From assembly GCA_016630955.3 (NCBI GenBank), contig CM049985.1:2604001-2668000 (forward strand): a stretch of 64,000 bases of DNA. Direction: 5' to 3'. Both the position numbers and the translations under genes were made by a program. Positions 43,223-53,797 of the stretch are shown in pieces; positions within the stretch are counted from its first letter, which is position 1, and every line of letters starts with the position of its first letter. A model generated the notes under the pieces. That model was not told the origin of the DNA and did not search any database. It saw only the letters and a program-made list of their open reading frames with translations. Origin of the DNA: Didymella arachidicola (taxonomy: Eukaryota; Ascomycota; Dothideomycetes; Pleosporales; Didymellaceae).

Positions 43223-44215
43223 ATGGGATCCAATGCCTGGCTCTCGGTGCTGGCGCTGTGTTCCTTCTGTGCCTCCCTCGCCAGCGCGGTGAGCGGTCAA
43301 GAAGCGCTGAAGTCGCCGCAAGAAGTACGAGGCTACAACGCCGGCGATGCGATTCCCGTCAGCTGTCTAAACCGAACCATGTACGTCGTCGCATCTCCAG
43401 GCCATGCGCACACTAACCCTCCCCCCAGCGAAACAGGCGAGCACATAGTCGACACCAACGGCCACCTCCAATACATACCCTTCCCCTCGTGCGCCGAAAC
43501 CAACTCGCCGCTCTCCCTCTCCTTCAACTCTGAAAAAGACATAAACTGCACCATCCCCTTCGTAACCGACGAACTCTTCCACCTCCTCGAATTCTACATC
43601 CACAACGACGCGCCGCTCACTTGCCGCGTGCCCAGCGCCGCCCCCAGCGCGCTTGGGCAGTACAGCGTGGACGACAAGGACAAGGTGGGCGCGCTCGGGG
43701 CGCAAAGCAACACGTACACGCCCCTCACCATCAGTCTCGCGGGGACCCTGCAGTTGAGCCATCTCCATGTCGCTAATCAACTCAACCTCCTCCTGCACAC
43801 GGACCAGCGGGCTGGAATCACAGCCGCAACGGCATACTCGACAGCCCCCTCGCGCGCCGCCAAAGTGGCCATTGGCGACGCGCTTACCCTGCAGTTCAGC
43901 GTGCGGTGGTATTCTGGGACTAGCTTGCCGCGCGGGACGGGGGGAGGGGGGAGTGGGTGGAGGACGGTGTTGTGGTGTGTGGTGAGTGCGGGGGTGAGCG
44001 CGGTGGGGTGTGTGGTGTGGTTTCGGGGGGTGGAGTTGCCGAGAAGGTTGAGGGAGAAGGTGGGTGGGGGGAGGTATGGGGGGAGTGCGGGTGGGTATGG
44101 GTTGCCGGTTCCGAATGGGGCGGCGATGAGGGAGGGGGGTGGTGGGTATGGGGGGTATGGGGGGTATGGGTATGGGGTTGGGTTTGGGGGGAGTGGGGTG
44201 GGGAAGAAGGATTGA
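43223..44215 (+). CDS. Type I membrane protein with Gly/Tyr-rich tail (314 aa)
   Basis: Function unknown; probably an ER- or surface-exposed protein. Exons 43223-43380 and 43429-44215, with a 48-nt intron that rebuilds CLNRTIETGEHIVDTNG. A signal peptide is clear (about residues 1-23, WLSVLALCSFCASLASAVSG). The luminal domain has Cys residues and N-glycosylation sequons (LNRT, NCT), and blocks YIPFPSCAE and PFVTDELFHLLEFYIHNDAPL. One membrane helix follows at about 232-251. The 60-residue cytosolic tail is rich in Gly and Tyr (GGYGGYGGYGYG). The ATG at 43223 (context ACCACCATGG) was preferred to the in-frame upstream one at 43163. The last 290 bp are extremely G-rich on the coding strand. Confidence 0.82.
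   Translation: MGSNAWLSVLALCSFCASLASAVSGQEALKSPQEVRGYNAGDAIPVSCLNRTMYVVASPGHAHTNPPPSETGEHIVDTNGHLQYIPFPSCAETNSPLSLSFNSEKDINCTIPFVTDELFHLLEFYIHNDAPLTCRVPSAAPSALGQYSVDDKDKVGALGAQSNTYTPLTISLAGTLQLSHLHVANQLNLLLHTDQRAGITAATAYSTAPSRAAKVAIGDALTLQFSVRWYSGTSLPRGTGGGGSGWRTVLWCVVSAGVSAVGCVVWFRGVELPRRLREKVGGGRYGGSAGGYGLPVPNGAAMREGGGGYGGYGGYGYGVGFGGSGVGKKD
43930..44215 (+). repeat. G-rich low-complexity coding segment
   Basis: Long runs of G on the plus strand, with TATGGGG-type units around 44148-44180. Several runs of four to six G lie close enough to form G-quadruplexes in the transcript or coding strand. Composition changes sharply from the C-rich upstream part of the same gene. Confidence 0.75.
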
Positions 44216-44391
44216 TAGAGAAAAAGTGGTAGAGTAGGGGAGTAATGTGTGGGTGTTGATGTTTGCATGTGTCGTGTTGGGCTCAACGAGACGACTGGAT
44301 TGTGGTACAAAGCAATGCTACTGATCCACTCGAATCTTCTGTATAGTACACGTCCACCGAAGCAACAATCTTACACGTTCCTCAAACCAAC

Positions 44392-45093
44392 CTACCACCC
44401 CTTCTTGGTCAACTCGACAACCCTCCCCGTCACAGTCTGAAACCCCTTCTTAAACCTCGCCCGCCACCTCTCACTATTCAACCTCTTCCTCTTCAGCCCC
44501 CCACGCTCATGAAAGCGCTGCTTATTAAAGTCATACTTGACCTTGTTCCTCGCTATCAAGCTGCCCAGCATGCCAATGCCGCGCACAATGTCGCGGCCGC
44601 GCGCGGCGTCGAGCGTGACGGCGCGGCCGTACTCGGGGCCCAGGCGCGGGTAGCTCTCAAAGGTGGCTTTTTGCTGGACTTGCAGGTTCGAGGCGGGTTT
44701 GTTGGCGAGGGATGGGTTCTGGACGGCGTCGCTCGTGAGCATGGTGTCGAAGGCGAGGGCGGGCGGGCGCCGGTCGCGGGCGCTGCGCGGACTGAAGGTG
44801 TCGCCGAAGAGGCGGTTTAGCGGAGGGTTGGTGGTGTTGGTGTTGGTGGCGGTGGTGTTGTCGGCGGCGGGCGTGCTGAAGAGGTCGTCGATGGCGGCGT
44901 TGGCGTCGTTTTGCGAGGCCTGGGCGGGGGATTGCGCGGCGACTTCGGGGGTCGTGGCGGTGCCGGGGCGCTGGACGGGGGACGCGGCGGGTGCAGAGGC
45001 GCTGTGGGAGATCAGGCGTGCGGGCCGGCTGGGTGCAAGGCAGGTGAAGGTGCGAGGGCGGAGCAGCAGCTCGCCAAAGGCACGGGAGCCCAT
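44392..45093 (-). CDS. Mitochondrial small-subunit ribosomal protein bS21m (Mrp21), 233 aa
   Basis: Component of the mitochondrial 37S ribosomal subunit. The C-terminal 90 residues match the S21 family: ARGRDIVRGIGMLGSLIARN, then FNKQRFHERGGLKRKRLN, SERWRARFKKGFQ and a final ELTKKGW. The N-terminus (MGSRAFGELLLRPRTF...) is basic with no early acidic residues, as expected of a mitochondrial presequence. An Ala/Thr/Asn-rich linker separates the two parts. I chose the ATG at 45091-45093; the frame is open up to 45402 with other ATGs, but that part lies over the divergent promoter and is repeat-derived. The gene converges with the membrane-protein gene, 177 bp between stops. Confidence 0.88.
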   Translation of the reverse strand: MGSRAFGELLLRPRTFTCLAPSRPARLISHSASAPAASPVQRPGTATTPEVAAQSPAQASQNDANAAIDDLFSTPAADNTTATNTNTTNPPLNRLFGDTFSPRSARDRRPPALAFDTMLTSDAVQNPSLANKPASNLQVQQKATFESYPRLGPEYGRAVTLDAARGRDIVRGIGMLGSLIARNKVKYDFNKQRFHERGGLKRKRLNSERWRARFKKGFQTVTGRVVELTKKGW

Positions 45094-45394
45094 TGCGGCG
45101 GGTGTGTGCAGATGCTTCGAGGTGTGGGCGGCGCTGTGGAGGATTCGGACGAGGGAGAGACGATGTCGGGACCGCAATTGGGCGTCGATGCGGCGCTGGA
45201 GCTGTGTTGGCCGTGTTGGCCGTGTTGGCGGTGTTGGCCGTGTTGGCCGTGTTGCTGGGTCGGAGAGGTGCTCGTCGACATTTCCTAGCGCGGCCACTAG
45301 CGCGAGAGCGTTGGAAAAGAAGACCAGGCAGCTTGCCCTGCGACGCTCTGCACTCTCTCCCCACGCGACGACGTCTCCGCAGAAGACGGACGAC
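45094..45394. promoter_or_regulatory. Divergent promoter, bS21m / RBM25-like gene
   Basis: 301 bp between the chosen start codons. It contains six 9-bp GTGTTGGCC-type units (45204-45257). Confidence 0.55.
45204..45257 (+). repeat. (GTGTTGGCC)6 minisatellite
   Basis: Six 9-bp units, four exact; the third and the last differ slightly. Being a multiple of three, it leaves a Gln-His-Gly-like frame open on the minus strand upstream of bS21m, which explains the long open frame there. Confidence 0.88.
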
Positions 45395-47739
45395 ATGTAC
45401 AACTATCCCGGTATGGCTGCACTCCCCATGCCCGTCGCATCTGTCTGCCGTCGCTAACACGCGCAGGAGCACCCGGCTTCAGCGGCCCGCCGCGCTATGC
45501 GGGCTCACCACCAGGCATGGCGCCCCCGGGAATGGGTAGGCAGCGACGCTCACTACACTCTCCCAGAATGCTGACATAACCAGGCGGACCCCCGGGTGTC
45601 GCTCCCCCAGGCGTCGCGCCGCCCGGCGTCGCGCAGACCCAAGGCCCTCCCCAGCTCGGCGGCCCGCGCCCGCTGCCGTCGAGCTGGCAGCCGCCGGCCA
45701 ACATGCCCAACTTCAACTTCAACGCCCCCGTCATCCGCCTCGGGACGCAGCCAGGCCGCGGTGGAGCCGCCGACAGCCCCGTGGGCGCGCGCAAGGAGGG
45801 CGGCCCCATGCCTGCGCGACGGGGCCTGGGCATGGACCGCGACGGCGACCGCAGAGACGGCCCCCAGCAGGTCATTCCGCCCACGCGCGAGGAGATTGCC
45901 CGCACCATCTTCGTCGGCAACATCCCCGACGGCGTGGGCGGCGACGACGGCATGGAGCGCATCCTCGAGACCGCCGGCAAGCTCGTGCGCTGGACGCGCG
46001 CCACCGACGCCAACAACAAGCCCCAGACGTTTGGCTTTGCCGAGTTCGCCGACGCCCAGAGCCTCGAGACGGCCGCCGACATCTTCAAGGAGGTCAAGGT
46101 GCCGACCACGCGGCAGAAGCCGGGGCAGGAGCGGAAGGAGGAAGACGGCGAGGTCGAGACAAGCCAGCTGCACGTCATGGTCGACGATGCCTCGATCAAG
46201 TACGCCGAGGAGTGGAGCAAGACGCGCAACGAAGACGAGGCCACGGTCCAGTTCCGCATCGACAGCGCAAAGGAGGCTCTGGCAGGCGTCCTGGCAAGCT
46301 TGTTCAACCCGCCCAACATGCCGCACATGGACTACGGCGGCGACGCCATGATGCAGGACATGTCCGCGCAAGACGGCGACGGCGTCGAGGTGGCTTTTGT
46401 CAACCTGACCAACGCCGAGGACGAGCTTGCTGACATCCCCGCCGACATGCGCGAGATGGTGGCCGCCGAGATTGCCGCCTTCCGCGACCGCTCAAACCAG
46501 CGTGACCGCGAACGACTGCGCAGAGAGGAGGAGCTGGAAGAGGCCGAGCGTCGTCGCAGCGGCAGGCGCTCGCCACCGCCAACGGCTCCCGCGGGCCCTG
46601 GCGGAGCCAATGGTGTTCCCGTGGGACCCAAGGCAGATCGAGGCGTGCAGGGCGCTCCCAGCGGGCCCCGAGGCTCGCAGTTCCCCAAGGACTACCAGGG
46701 CGGCGTCAGCTTCACAAACGGAGCATCTCTCGCCAATGGCGTTTATTTCAGCCGCGAGGACGACGACGACTCAGCCAGCGACTCGGAGATCGAGCGACGA
46801 CGCAGGAAGAAGCGGGACGAGGAGCAGGAGATCGAGTACCAGAGGCAGCTCTCCAAGTGGCTCAAGCACGAGAGCCGGAGCGTGTCTTCTCTAGAACGCA
46901 CAAGTGACCGCATGAAGAATCAAGAAGCCGAGCAGCAAGCCGCCCGCGACGCACAGGCCAAGCAGCTCAAGGAGTTCGACGATGACCAAGAAGCGTCCAC
47001 CAGGCGCCACCTCTACTACCGCGATCGCGGCGAATACATGCGCGAGCGCGAAAAGGTCCGCGAGCGCGAGGCCCGCGAAGACGCCCAGGACCGCGCCCAG
47101 GAACAGCGCGAGCTGGCCTCCCAGCAGAAGCAACGCGACCACGCACGCGGCCAAGCCGACGCCTTCCTCACCCAACAAGCCGACGAGCTCTCTCAAACCC
47201 GCCAGCACCGCGAACCCCAACACTTCAAAATCTCGCTCGGCGCCGCCGCCAAAAAGCTCGAAACAGCCGCCGCCCCGCGCCGCACCGCCGCCGACGTCGA
47301 AAACCTCCTCGAAGACGAAGAAGTCACCGACCCCTCCACCACCAAAAAACGCGCCCTCATCCCCATCAACTTTGACGCCGCCGTCCGCGCAAACCTCACC
47401 CAGGAAGAACTCGAAGACGCCCAGCGCCAGCTCGCCCGCGACATCCCCAACGACAAAGACGGCCTGTGGAAATGGCCCATCAGCTGGGACCACCTCCCCG
47501 AGAAGAACATCGACAAGGATATCAAGGACTGGGCGGCCAACAAGGTGCTGGAGCTCATGGGCCTGCAGGAGGAGATGCTGGTTGATGCTATTGTGGAGCA
47601 TTTGAAGGGGCGCGGCGGGCCGCAGGCGCTGGTGGAGAATCTCGAGGTGGCGCTGGATGACGAAGCCGAGGCGCTGGTGAGGAAGTTGTGGAGGATGGTT
47701 ATTTATTATAGTGAGACGGAGAAGAGGGGGATCAAGTAG
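45395..47739 (+). CDS. RBM25/Snu71-like splicing factor: RRM plus PWI (746 aa)
   Basis: Nuclear RNA-binding protein, probably associated with the U1 snRNP. Exons 45395-45410, 45467-45535 and 45584-47739; introns of 56 and 48 nt. The first exon has 16 coding bases. The Pro/Gly-rich start (MYNYPGAPGFSGPP..., with GVAPPGVAPPG repeats) leads to an RRM at about 133-220 (EEIARTIFVGNIP as RNP2, FGFAEFADAQSLE as RNP1-like). A long charged Arg/Glu coiled region follows (REREKVREREAREDAQDR). The C-terminus has a PWI domain (about 660-746; PISWDHLPEKNIDKDIKDW, VEHLKGRGGPQALVENL). This order is that of RBM25 and yeast Snu71. The ortholog name was not tested by search. Confidence 0.92.
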
Positions 47740-48891
47740 GGCGCGGCAAGCGATTCTCCATGGCATTTCTGGAGAAGCATGCTTCAATTGTCTTGTCGTG
47801 GACGACGCGTCTTGCAGGCTCGCGTCTATATCCAAAGCCGAGAGAAGAAACTAGTCTTTTGCCATGTCACCACCTGCACTTTCCATCCTGGGTTTTCATG
47901 CACATGTACTCTTCCCCGCCGTACAGGTACTGCACGAGCCAGTCCGCGCTTGTTAGGACACCTTGTCGAGGAAAGCTCGTGGAGGAAAGCTCGTTGAGGA
48001 GAGCTCGTTGAGGAGAGCTTGTCGAGGAGAGCTTGTTACCTATGGTAGGAAGACTTGGTGCTCACAACACTCATCCAGAGAAGTTAATCAATCTGAGCCT
48101 GTTATTCGCGGGACTACAATCCGAGAACCGTGCTCAGGGCATAGAGATACATTTCACTAGTGCGCCGCGGGGGATGTGGTTTCCATCGCGGGACTCGCAT
48201 TGCTAGTTAAGTTTCGTAGACGAGGACTAGGCTTACCAAACTCCGCCTCGTGCATCGTTCGAGAGAAAGATACTGCGCATCTTTCGAAAACCGACGGTCA
48301 AACTCCTCCACAGAAACGCATACACGTTGTTTGCATCTACGCATATAGGATACCCCAGCCTTGATTACCCCTCCCACTCCACACAATCAAGCATCGCCAA
48401 CACCGCAAGCTTTCGAGCCTCACCCAAATCTCCGCATGCGGGGTCCAGCCGCACAACGCGTGACGTCCAGACCCCCTCGCAGGCTGGTAAACCGCTCACA
48501 CGCGCGCACGCGGTTCAGGGCCGGGGCCTCACCAGCCCGCCAGCTGTGGCTGCGGCTTGAGATGTTCCACGAATGGGGCGCGCGAGAGCGGGGCGGAGGG
48601 GAGTGCGGTGGAAAACAGATCCACCCTGGCCGTCCAATGTGGGGGTTAGTGGGATGCTGGCCGACTGCGCTGCAGCGTGTATAAAGCGATGGGTGCCGCG
48701 TGAGGGGGGGTTGACTGCCGTGTATCCTGCTCTCTCTGCATTCTGTGCATTCTGTGCCATCTTTGCATACCCTAGGTCTTGGAATTGCGGATTTCTACAA
48801 AAGTATTCTACCAAAGTTCTACCAAAGTACGAGACCTTGGAGATTTGAGGTCAAGGTCGATATCAACACAACGGCCAACGTAGCACTCAAG
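47740..48891. other. Intergenic with a 14-bp minisatellite
   Basis: About 1.15 kb. A five-unit 14-bp tandem repeat lies at 47968-48037. Frames here are short and lack family matches. The stretch just before 48892 (48780-48850) has TTCTACAAAAG/TTCTACCAAAG direct repeats and probably forms the leader of the L-fuconate dehydratase gene. Confidence 0.5.
47968..48037 (+). repeat. 14-bp minisatellite, five units
   Basis: Units of the form GAGGAAAGCTCGTT or GAGGAGAGCTTGTY; five complete copies with one to three differences, mostly A/G and C/T transitions. Confidence 0.9.
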
Positions 48892-50445
48892 ATGGTTACT
48901 ATTACCGCTGTGGAGACGAGGGATGTGCGGTTTCCGGTTCGTGAAAGCAAGTGGGAGTATGTGGTTCATGCTTACGAGTTGTGTAGACGTCCCTTGATAA
49001 GACGGGCTCGGATGCTATGAATGCGGCGGGAGATTACTCGTCGGCGTACTGCATTCTGAGCACGGATTCGGAGTTTTCGGGACATGGGATGGTGAGTTTG
49101 GATTTATTTGGTTTCAATGGCGTTGTTGAGGGAATGAGTGCCTTCTCACGCCCAGCACAATTCAGTCCACTCTCTGGCTCCACAGCTAACACATCTCAGA
49201 CCTTCACAATCGGCCGCGGCAACGAGATCGTCTGCTCGGCCATCGCGCACCTCGCCGACCGTGTCAAGGGCCGCACGCTCGACTCGCTCGTCGCCAACTG
49301 GGGCCAGACATGGCGCCACCTCGTCAACGACTCGCAACTGCGCTGGATCGGCCCCGAAAAGGGCGTCATCCACCTCGCCCTCGGCGCCGTCGTAAACGCC
49401 ATCTGGGACCTGTGGGCCAAGACGCTCGGGAAACCCGTCTGGCGCATCGTCGCCGACATGACGCCCGCGCAGATCGTCGACCTCATCGACTTCCGCTACA
49501 TCACCGACGCCCTCACCCCCGCCGAGGCCCTCGAGATCCTCACAAAGGCCGAGCAGGGTAAGAAGGAGCGTCTGCAGGAGGCCCTCGACAGCCAGGCGGT
49601 CCCCGCGTACACGACGTCGGCGGGCTGGCTGGGCTACGGCGAGGACAAGATGAAGGGCTTGCTGCAGGAGACGCTGAGCAAGGGGTACCGCCACTTCAAG
49701 CTCAAGGTCGGGTCTGATGTAGCGCAGGACAAGCACCGCTTGTCTATTGCACGAGACGTTATTGGGTACGACAAGGGCAACGTGCTCATGGTCGATGCGA
49801 ACCAGGTGTGGAGCGTGCCCGAGGCCATCGAGTACATGAAGCAGCTGCAGGAGTTCAAGCCGTGGTTCATCGAGGAGCCCACCTCCCCCGACGACGGTAC
49901 GTCCCTCTCCAAGTCAACCGAAAACCCCACCACTAACGCCCCCAGTCCTCGGCCACAAAGCCATCCGCGAAGCCCTCAAACCCTACGGCATCGGCGTCGC
50001 CACGGGCGAAATGTGCCAAAACCGCGTCATGTTCAAGCAATTCCTCGCCTCGGGCGCCATCGACATCTGCCAAATCGACGCCTGCCGCCTCGGCGGCGTC
50101 AACGAAGTCATCGCCGTCCTCCTCCTCGCCGCAAAATACAACGTCCCCATCGTCCCGCACTCGGGCGGCGTCGGCCTGCCAGAGTACACCCAGCACCTCA
50201 GCACCATTGACTACGTCGTCGTCAGCGGCAAGAAGAGCGTGCTCGAGTATGTGGACCATTTGCATGAGCACTTTTTCAACCCCTCGCGGATCGAGAAGGG
50301 GTACTATGTTACGCCTACCGAGCCGGGGTATAGTGTGGAGATGAAGCCGGAGTCTATGGATCGGTTTGAGTATCCTGGGAAGGAGGGCGTGAGTTGGTGG
50401 AGAAGTGAGGAGGCGAGGCCGATTCTGGAGGGGGAGAAGTATTAG
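48892..50445 (+). CDS. L-fuconate dehydratase-like enolase-superfamily enzyme (448 aa)
   Basis: Mg-dependent dehydratase of the mandelate racemase/enolase group, closest by eye to L-fuconate dehydratase (human ENOSF1 type), a step in L-fucose or related sugar-acid breakdown. Exons: 48892-48936, 48987-49091, 49200-49896 and 49946-50445; introns of 50, 108 and 49 nt. The product has DVRFPTSLDKTGSDAMN, FTIGRGNEIV, TSAGWLGYG, the KxK base in FKLKVG, metal ligands in MVDANQ, WFIEEPTSPDD and TGEMCQNR, and the His in VPHSGGVGL. EYVDHLHEHFFNPSRI matches the C-terminal block of the family. Length is typical. The second intron is twice as long as the others. No other sugar-acid genes are visible nearby. 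Confidence 0.92.
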
Positions 50446-52000
50446 GTTGGGGGTGGGGTGCATGGGTGGAGTTTTGTCTTAGTCTTGGTAATAGACCAAA
50501 AGTTCGACGTCACGGTCCCGCATTCCCACATCGTCTCGCTTTGTTTGTTTGACACGGCATGGAGCTGCGATGGGGCTTTGTGGTATTGCATTGCTGACGT
50601 CGAATCTCACAGCGTCTGTCGAGTATGCAACAACAACAACAACAACGACAACGAAACAGAACACTATACCAGCGGCAAGCATCTTCCCAGCAGGACCACT
50701 ACCTCGTCGACATGGCAACTGGCAGACCCATAGCATACCCCCCCCCCCCCCCCCTACCACGCTTTAATTGCGCACATAACAACTGACGGCTCGACCGGAA
50801 GCACACGCTACACTCCCTCCACATGTCATAGCGATTGATCCCAGATCCCAGGACGGAAACTCGATCCCATCATCACACAACGATCTAATCAGAACAAGCC
50901 ACAGCGGACTCGCTACGGCGTCGCGAACGTTTCAACGCGAGTTTCGCAGTCGAGTCAGGAAACGATAGCATCCGCTGGTTATACATTATTCGCATACTCC
51001 AGACCCACCCTAGTCTGCAAGGTCTGTATCTGGCTTGTGGTCTGGTGGGTTCTTTCCAAGTCAGTGGTCTGCTCGTCCATCTTGAGCGAGCGATACTCGT
51101 GTCGGGAGGAAGTATAGCACGAAGACCTGGGATTGTTAAGGGGAAGGGGACTGGTTGCATGCGGATATGGTGACGGAGTGGGATAGTCATCAGCCAACAC
51201 CTGTCAGGCCGGCCATGTCTGGCCGTACCTGGCTGATGATATAGTACTGTTACGGCCAAGGACTCACGATTAGAGTGAGTCGTGATACCTTTTAGGCTTG
51301 CTTGCCGCGGTGGGCCAGGGCCGGGGCTTGACAATAGTCACAACACAAACACAAACACAATTGCGGCACCTTTTGACCAAACCCTGGAGAGTCGTGGTTA
51401 GGAACAATAGCGCCAAGAATCATGGCATGCTGATGGTCGCGCTATGGTCATCAGGAGCAGCGTACACGGTGGTCGTGTTGGAGCAGCACGACGCTGAAGT
51501 CGTCATTGTGTAGGGGTGTTTGTTGAATCGGCGACGAAGCTAGACCACGCGTAATCTTGGAGAGAGAGGGTGTCGGATTGCTATTTCTAGGGCTTATCGA
51601 GAAGCTACTCGGTCGCGGATAGCCTGGCTTCTTCTTTCGCCTTGGAGAAGAGCCGGGTCGATGCCGAGTGTCTCGGACTCTTGCTTTGCGATTTCACCCG
51701 TCGCCTGGTTTTGCTTCCCTGTACTGCTTCTCGGGGACGCGCATGCTGTTTTTAACCAGGAGGGACAAGGCGAGAGGATAGCAACGAAGCAGTATCCTTG
51801 CCTTGCCTGTGCGAGAAGTTTGGAAATGACATAACAAATTTTGAAACCCCAAAATCAAGGCAGTCGTGATGGAGGGCGCGGCTGAGCCGACTAACGCTGG
51901 GAGCTCAACCTTGACTTGGCGGCCCTACTTAACTACCTAAAGTCTGATTAGACCACTAAAAAGCTAAGTATATTTATTTTTTAACATGTTTAGAACATAA
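50446..52000. other. Intergenic with microsatellites and an AT-rich right end
   Basis: About 1.55 kb. Contains an imperfect CAA tract (50627-50652) and 17 consecutive C (50738-50754). Frames are short and unrelated to known families. From about 51923 the sequence turns AT-rich up to transposon copy 2, as it is on the far side of the element. Confidence 0.5.
50738..50754 (+). repeat. Poly-C run (17 C)
   Basis: 17 consecutive cytosines. Length is likely unstable and could reflect sequencing limits. Confidence 0.85.
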
Positions 52001-52002
52001 TA

Positions 52003-52071
52003 ACGTACATGTACAACGAGCGGACCGGTCAACGAGCGGGCCACTTTTGCCAAGACCACACCAAAACTCCC
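52003..52071 (+). repeat. Terminal inverted repeat, left end of copy 2
   Basis: 69 bp, equal to 1286-1354, with the same duplicated CAACGAGCGG decamer. Confidence 0.93.
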
Positions 52072-52133
52072 CCTATTATGGCCCAAAACACTACAAACTG
52101 GCGCTGCATAAGGCAAAACAAGCTGTAATATTA

Positions 52134-53786
52134 CTAAGAGACCTCTTCTACAGCATTCTTGCACGTTCGCGCGTTGTGCCCACTCTCTCCGCACCGTCCA
52201 CAGCGTCGTTGGGATGGTTCACCTCCTTCAGCCCGAACCTGCTTCTTTGCCTTCTTACCATCACTACGCGCGCTAAACTCCTGCAGAGCAGCTATCCGCT
52301 GGCCCTCTTCAACCGCAAGGCTTCCCTTAGCTTGAATACGCTTTCTTTTGTGCGATTTACGTCGCGTGGCGGCCTTATTAGCCGCTCGAAGCTCAGTAAT
52401 CTCCTGTTGTGCCAAAACCAGCTTGTGCGCAATAATTGCTGCCCCCTTTGAGACCTTCTCAAACGCTTCAACTATAGAGGTTGGTGAGCTATTAACATGC
52501 GTCTGAATCCTCTTCTTCACAAGCGTTGATTGCGACCCAAATTCCAGGGTATTGCTTGGGGTTTGCGACTGCCAGAGCGGGCTGTTTTGGGGGAGTGGTG
52601 GCGATGGGGTGCGCAGCTTCACATCCAGGGCCAATATGACGCGATCTGGGGCAAAGGGAGCCAATCCGGCCCCTCGGAACCCTCCTTGAATGTTGCTAGG
52701 GGTAATAGCTTTCTTGTGAGCCGCTACAAAGCATGGGAGGAACTCCTGCTTTGTAATGTGGTTGATCCGGTTGCGCATAAGCTCATTAACCTCAACCCCG
52801 TACGCCTTCTTCAGAGGGCCAAAACAACCCACATCAAGTGGCTGAAGGAGGTGCGATGAGTGCGGAGGCATGCATAGGATCACAATCTTCTGATCCTTGC
52901 AGTATTGCGTGAATTCTGGAGTGTTGTGGCTCCCATGACCGTCAATAATCAGCAACCGGTGGCTGCCAACAGTGCGCGCCTTTGTATACCTGTCAAAGTG
53001 CTTCAACCAGTCAAAACCAAGCTCATTGGTAGTCCAGCCGTTCTCAGAGATGGCAATACTCCAATCTTGGGGCAGGTTGTTGTCCTTGTACCAGCTGGAC
53101 TGGTGTTGGCGGGCTTTGAAGATGATGTAGGGTGGAATAGCCCATCCTGTGGCATTAATGCCCTCAATGACTGTTACCCACTCCCGGTTGCCTGGCTGGA
53201 CCTGCTTTGCTCGTCCTAGTTTCTCTGCATCTGTTACAACAACTCCGGTGGATATCTGGCCCATCATGAAGCCTGTCTCGTCAAAGTTGTACGTGTCGTT
53301 GTCCTGGATGCCATACTTGACTTTGGTAGTAGCTACAAGGTTGAACCAGCCCTGTATAACCTCAGGGTCCTCGCAGAGGGCTCGCTTGTAGTCATACTTG
53401 CGATTAAAAACTGTTTTGAGCTCCTCCTGACGCGAAACAAACCTGCTGGCCCACCTTGGGCCAACAGGGGCCAAACTGCGCTCTTTCAGCAGAGAATTGG
53501 CCATATCAGCCACAAATTCAAGCCGGGGGGACTCTCCTCGCGTAACCAGCTCAAGTATGCGCATAACAATCACCTGCTCCTCAGCGCTGGTTAGATTCCG
53601 TAAGTTGGCCATAATATTAACGCGTGAAGGTCGTCCAGCGCGTCGTTGGTGTAGTGTAGTTCGAGAGACGCTGTAGATAGCTGCAGCGCGTCGCTCTGAG
53701 AGATTCGCGTCTTGTTTGAGAGCTTGGAGCGCAAGCTGTATCTGACGCTCGTTTGACGCGTTAAACTGTACTTGTTGTGGAGGCAT
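52134..53786 (-). CDS. Fot1/pogo-type transposase, second copy (550 aa)
   Basis: Same 550-residue product as at 1417-3069, with the intact DD35D triad (D169, D282, D318), Psq and CENP-B/Tc5-type DNA-binding segments and the C-terminal CCHC knuckle. The frame is open a further 29 codons upstream, through the terminal repeat into flanking DNA, but the first ATG within the element (53784-53786) is taken as the start, as for copy 1. No premature stop is present, so this copy also looks active in principle. Confidence 0.93.
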   Translation of the reverse strand: MPPQQVQFNASNERQIQLALQALKQDANLSERRAAAIYSVSRTTLHQRRAGRPSRVNIMANLRNLTSAEEQVIVMRILELVTRGESPRLEFVADMANSLLKERSLAPVGPRWASRFVSRQEELKTVFNRKYDYKRALCEDPEVIQGWFNLVATTKVKYGIQDNDTYNFDETGFMMGQISTGVVVTDAEKLGRAKQVQPGNREWVTVIEGINATGWAIPPYIIFKARQHQSSWYKDNNLPQDWSIAISENGWTTNELGFDWLKHFDRYTKARTVGSHRLLIIDGHGSHNTPEFTQYCKDQKIVILCMPPHSSHLLQPLDVGCFGPLKKAYGVEVNELMRNRINHITKQEFLPCFVAAHKKAITPSNIQGGFRGAGLAPFAPDRVILALDVKLRTPSPPLPQNSPLWQSQTPSNTLEFGSQSTLVKKRIQTHVNSSPTSIVEAFEKVSKGAAIIAHKLVLAQQEITELRAANKAATRRKSHKRKRIQAKGSLAVEEGQRIAALQEFSARSDGKKAKKQVRAEGGEPSQRRCGRCGESGHNARTCKNAVEEVS

Positions 53787-53797
53787 TAGTGTAGGGA

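Noticed and set aside
46891..47835. 314-codon minus frame antisense to the RBM25-like gene
   Set aside because: Leu/Val-rich shadow of the charged coiled region on the plus strand; no family.
49146..49736. 196-codon minus frame antisense to L-fuconate dehydratase
   Set aside because: Shadow of C-ending codons; the plus strand keeps all catalytic motifs.
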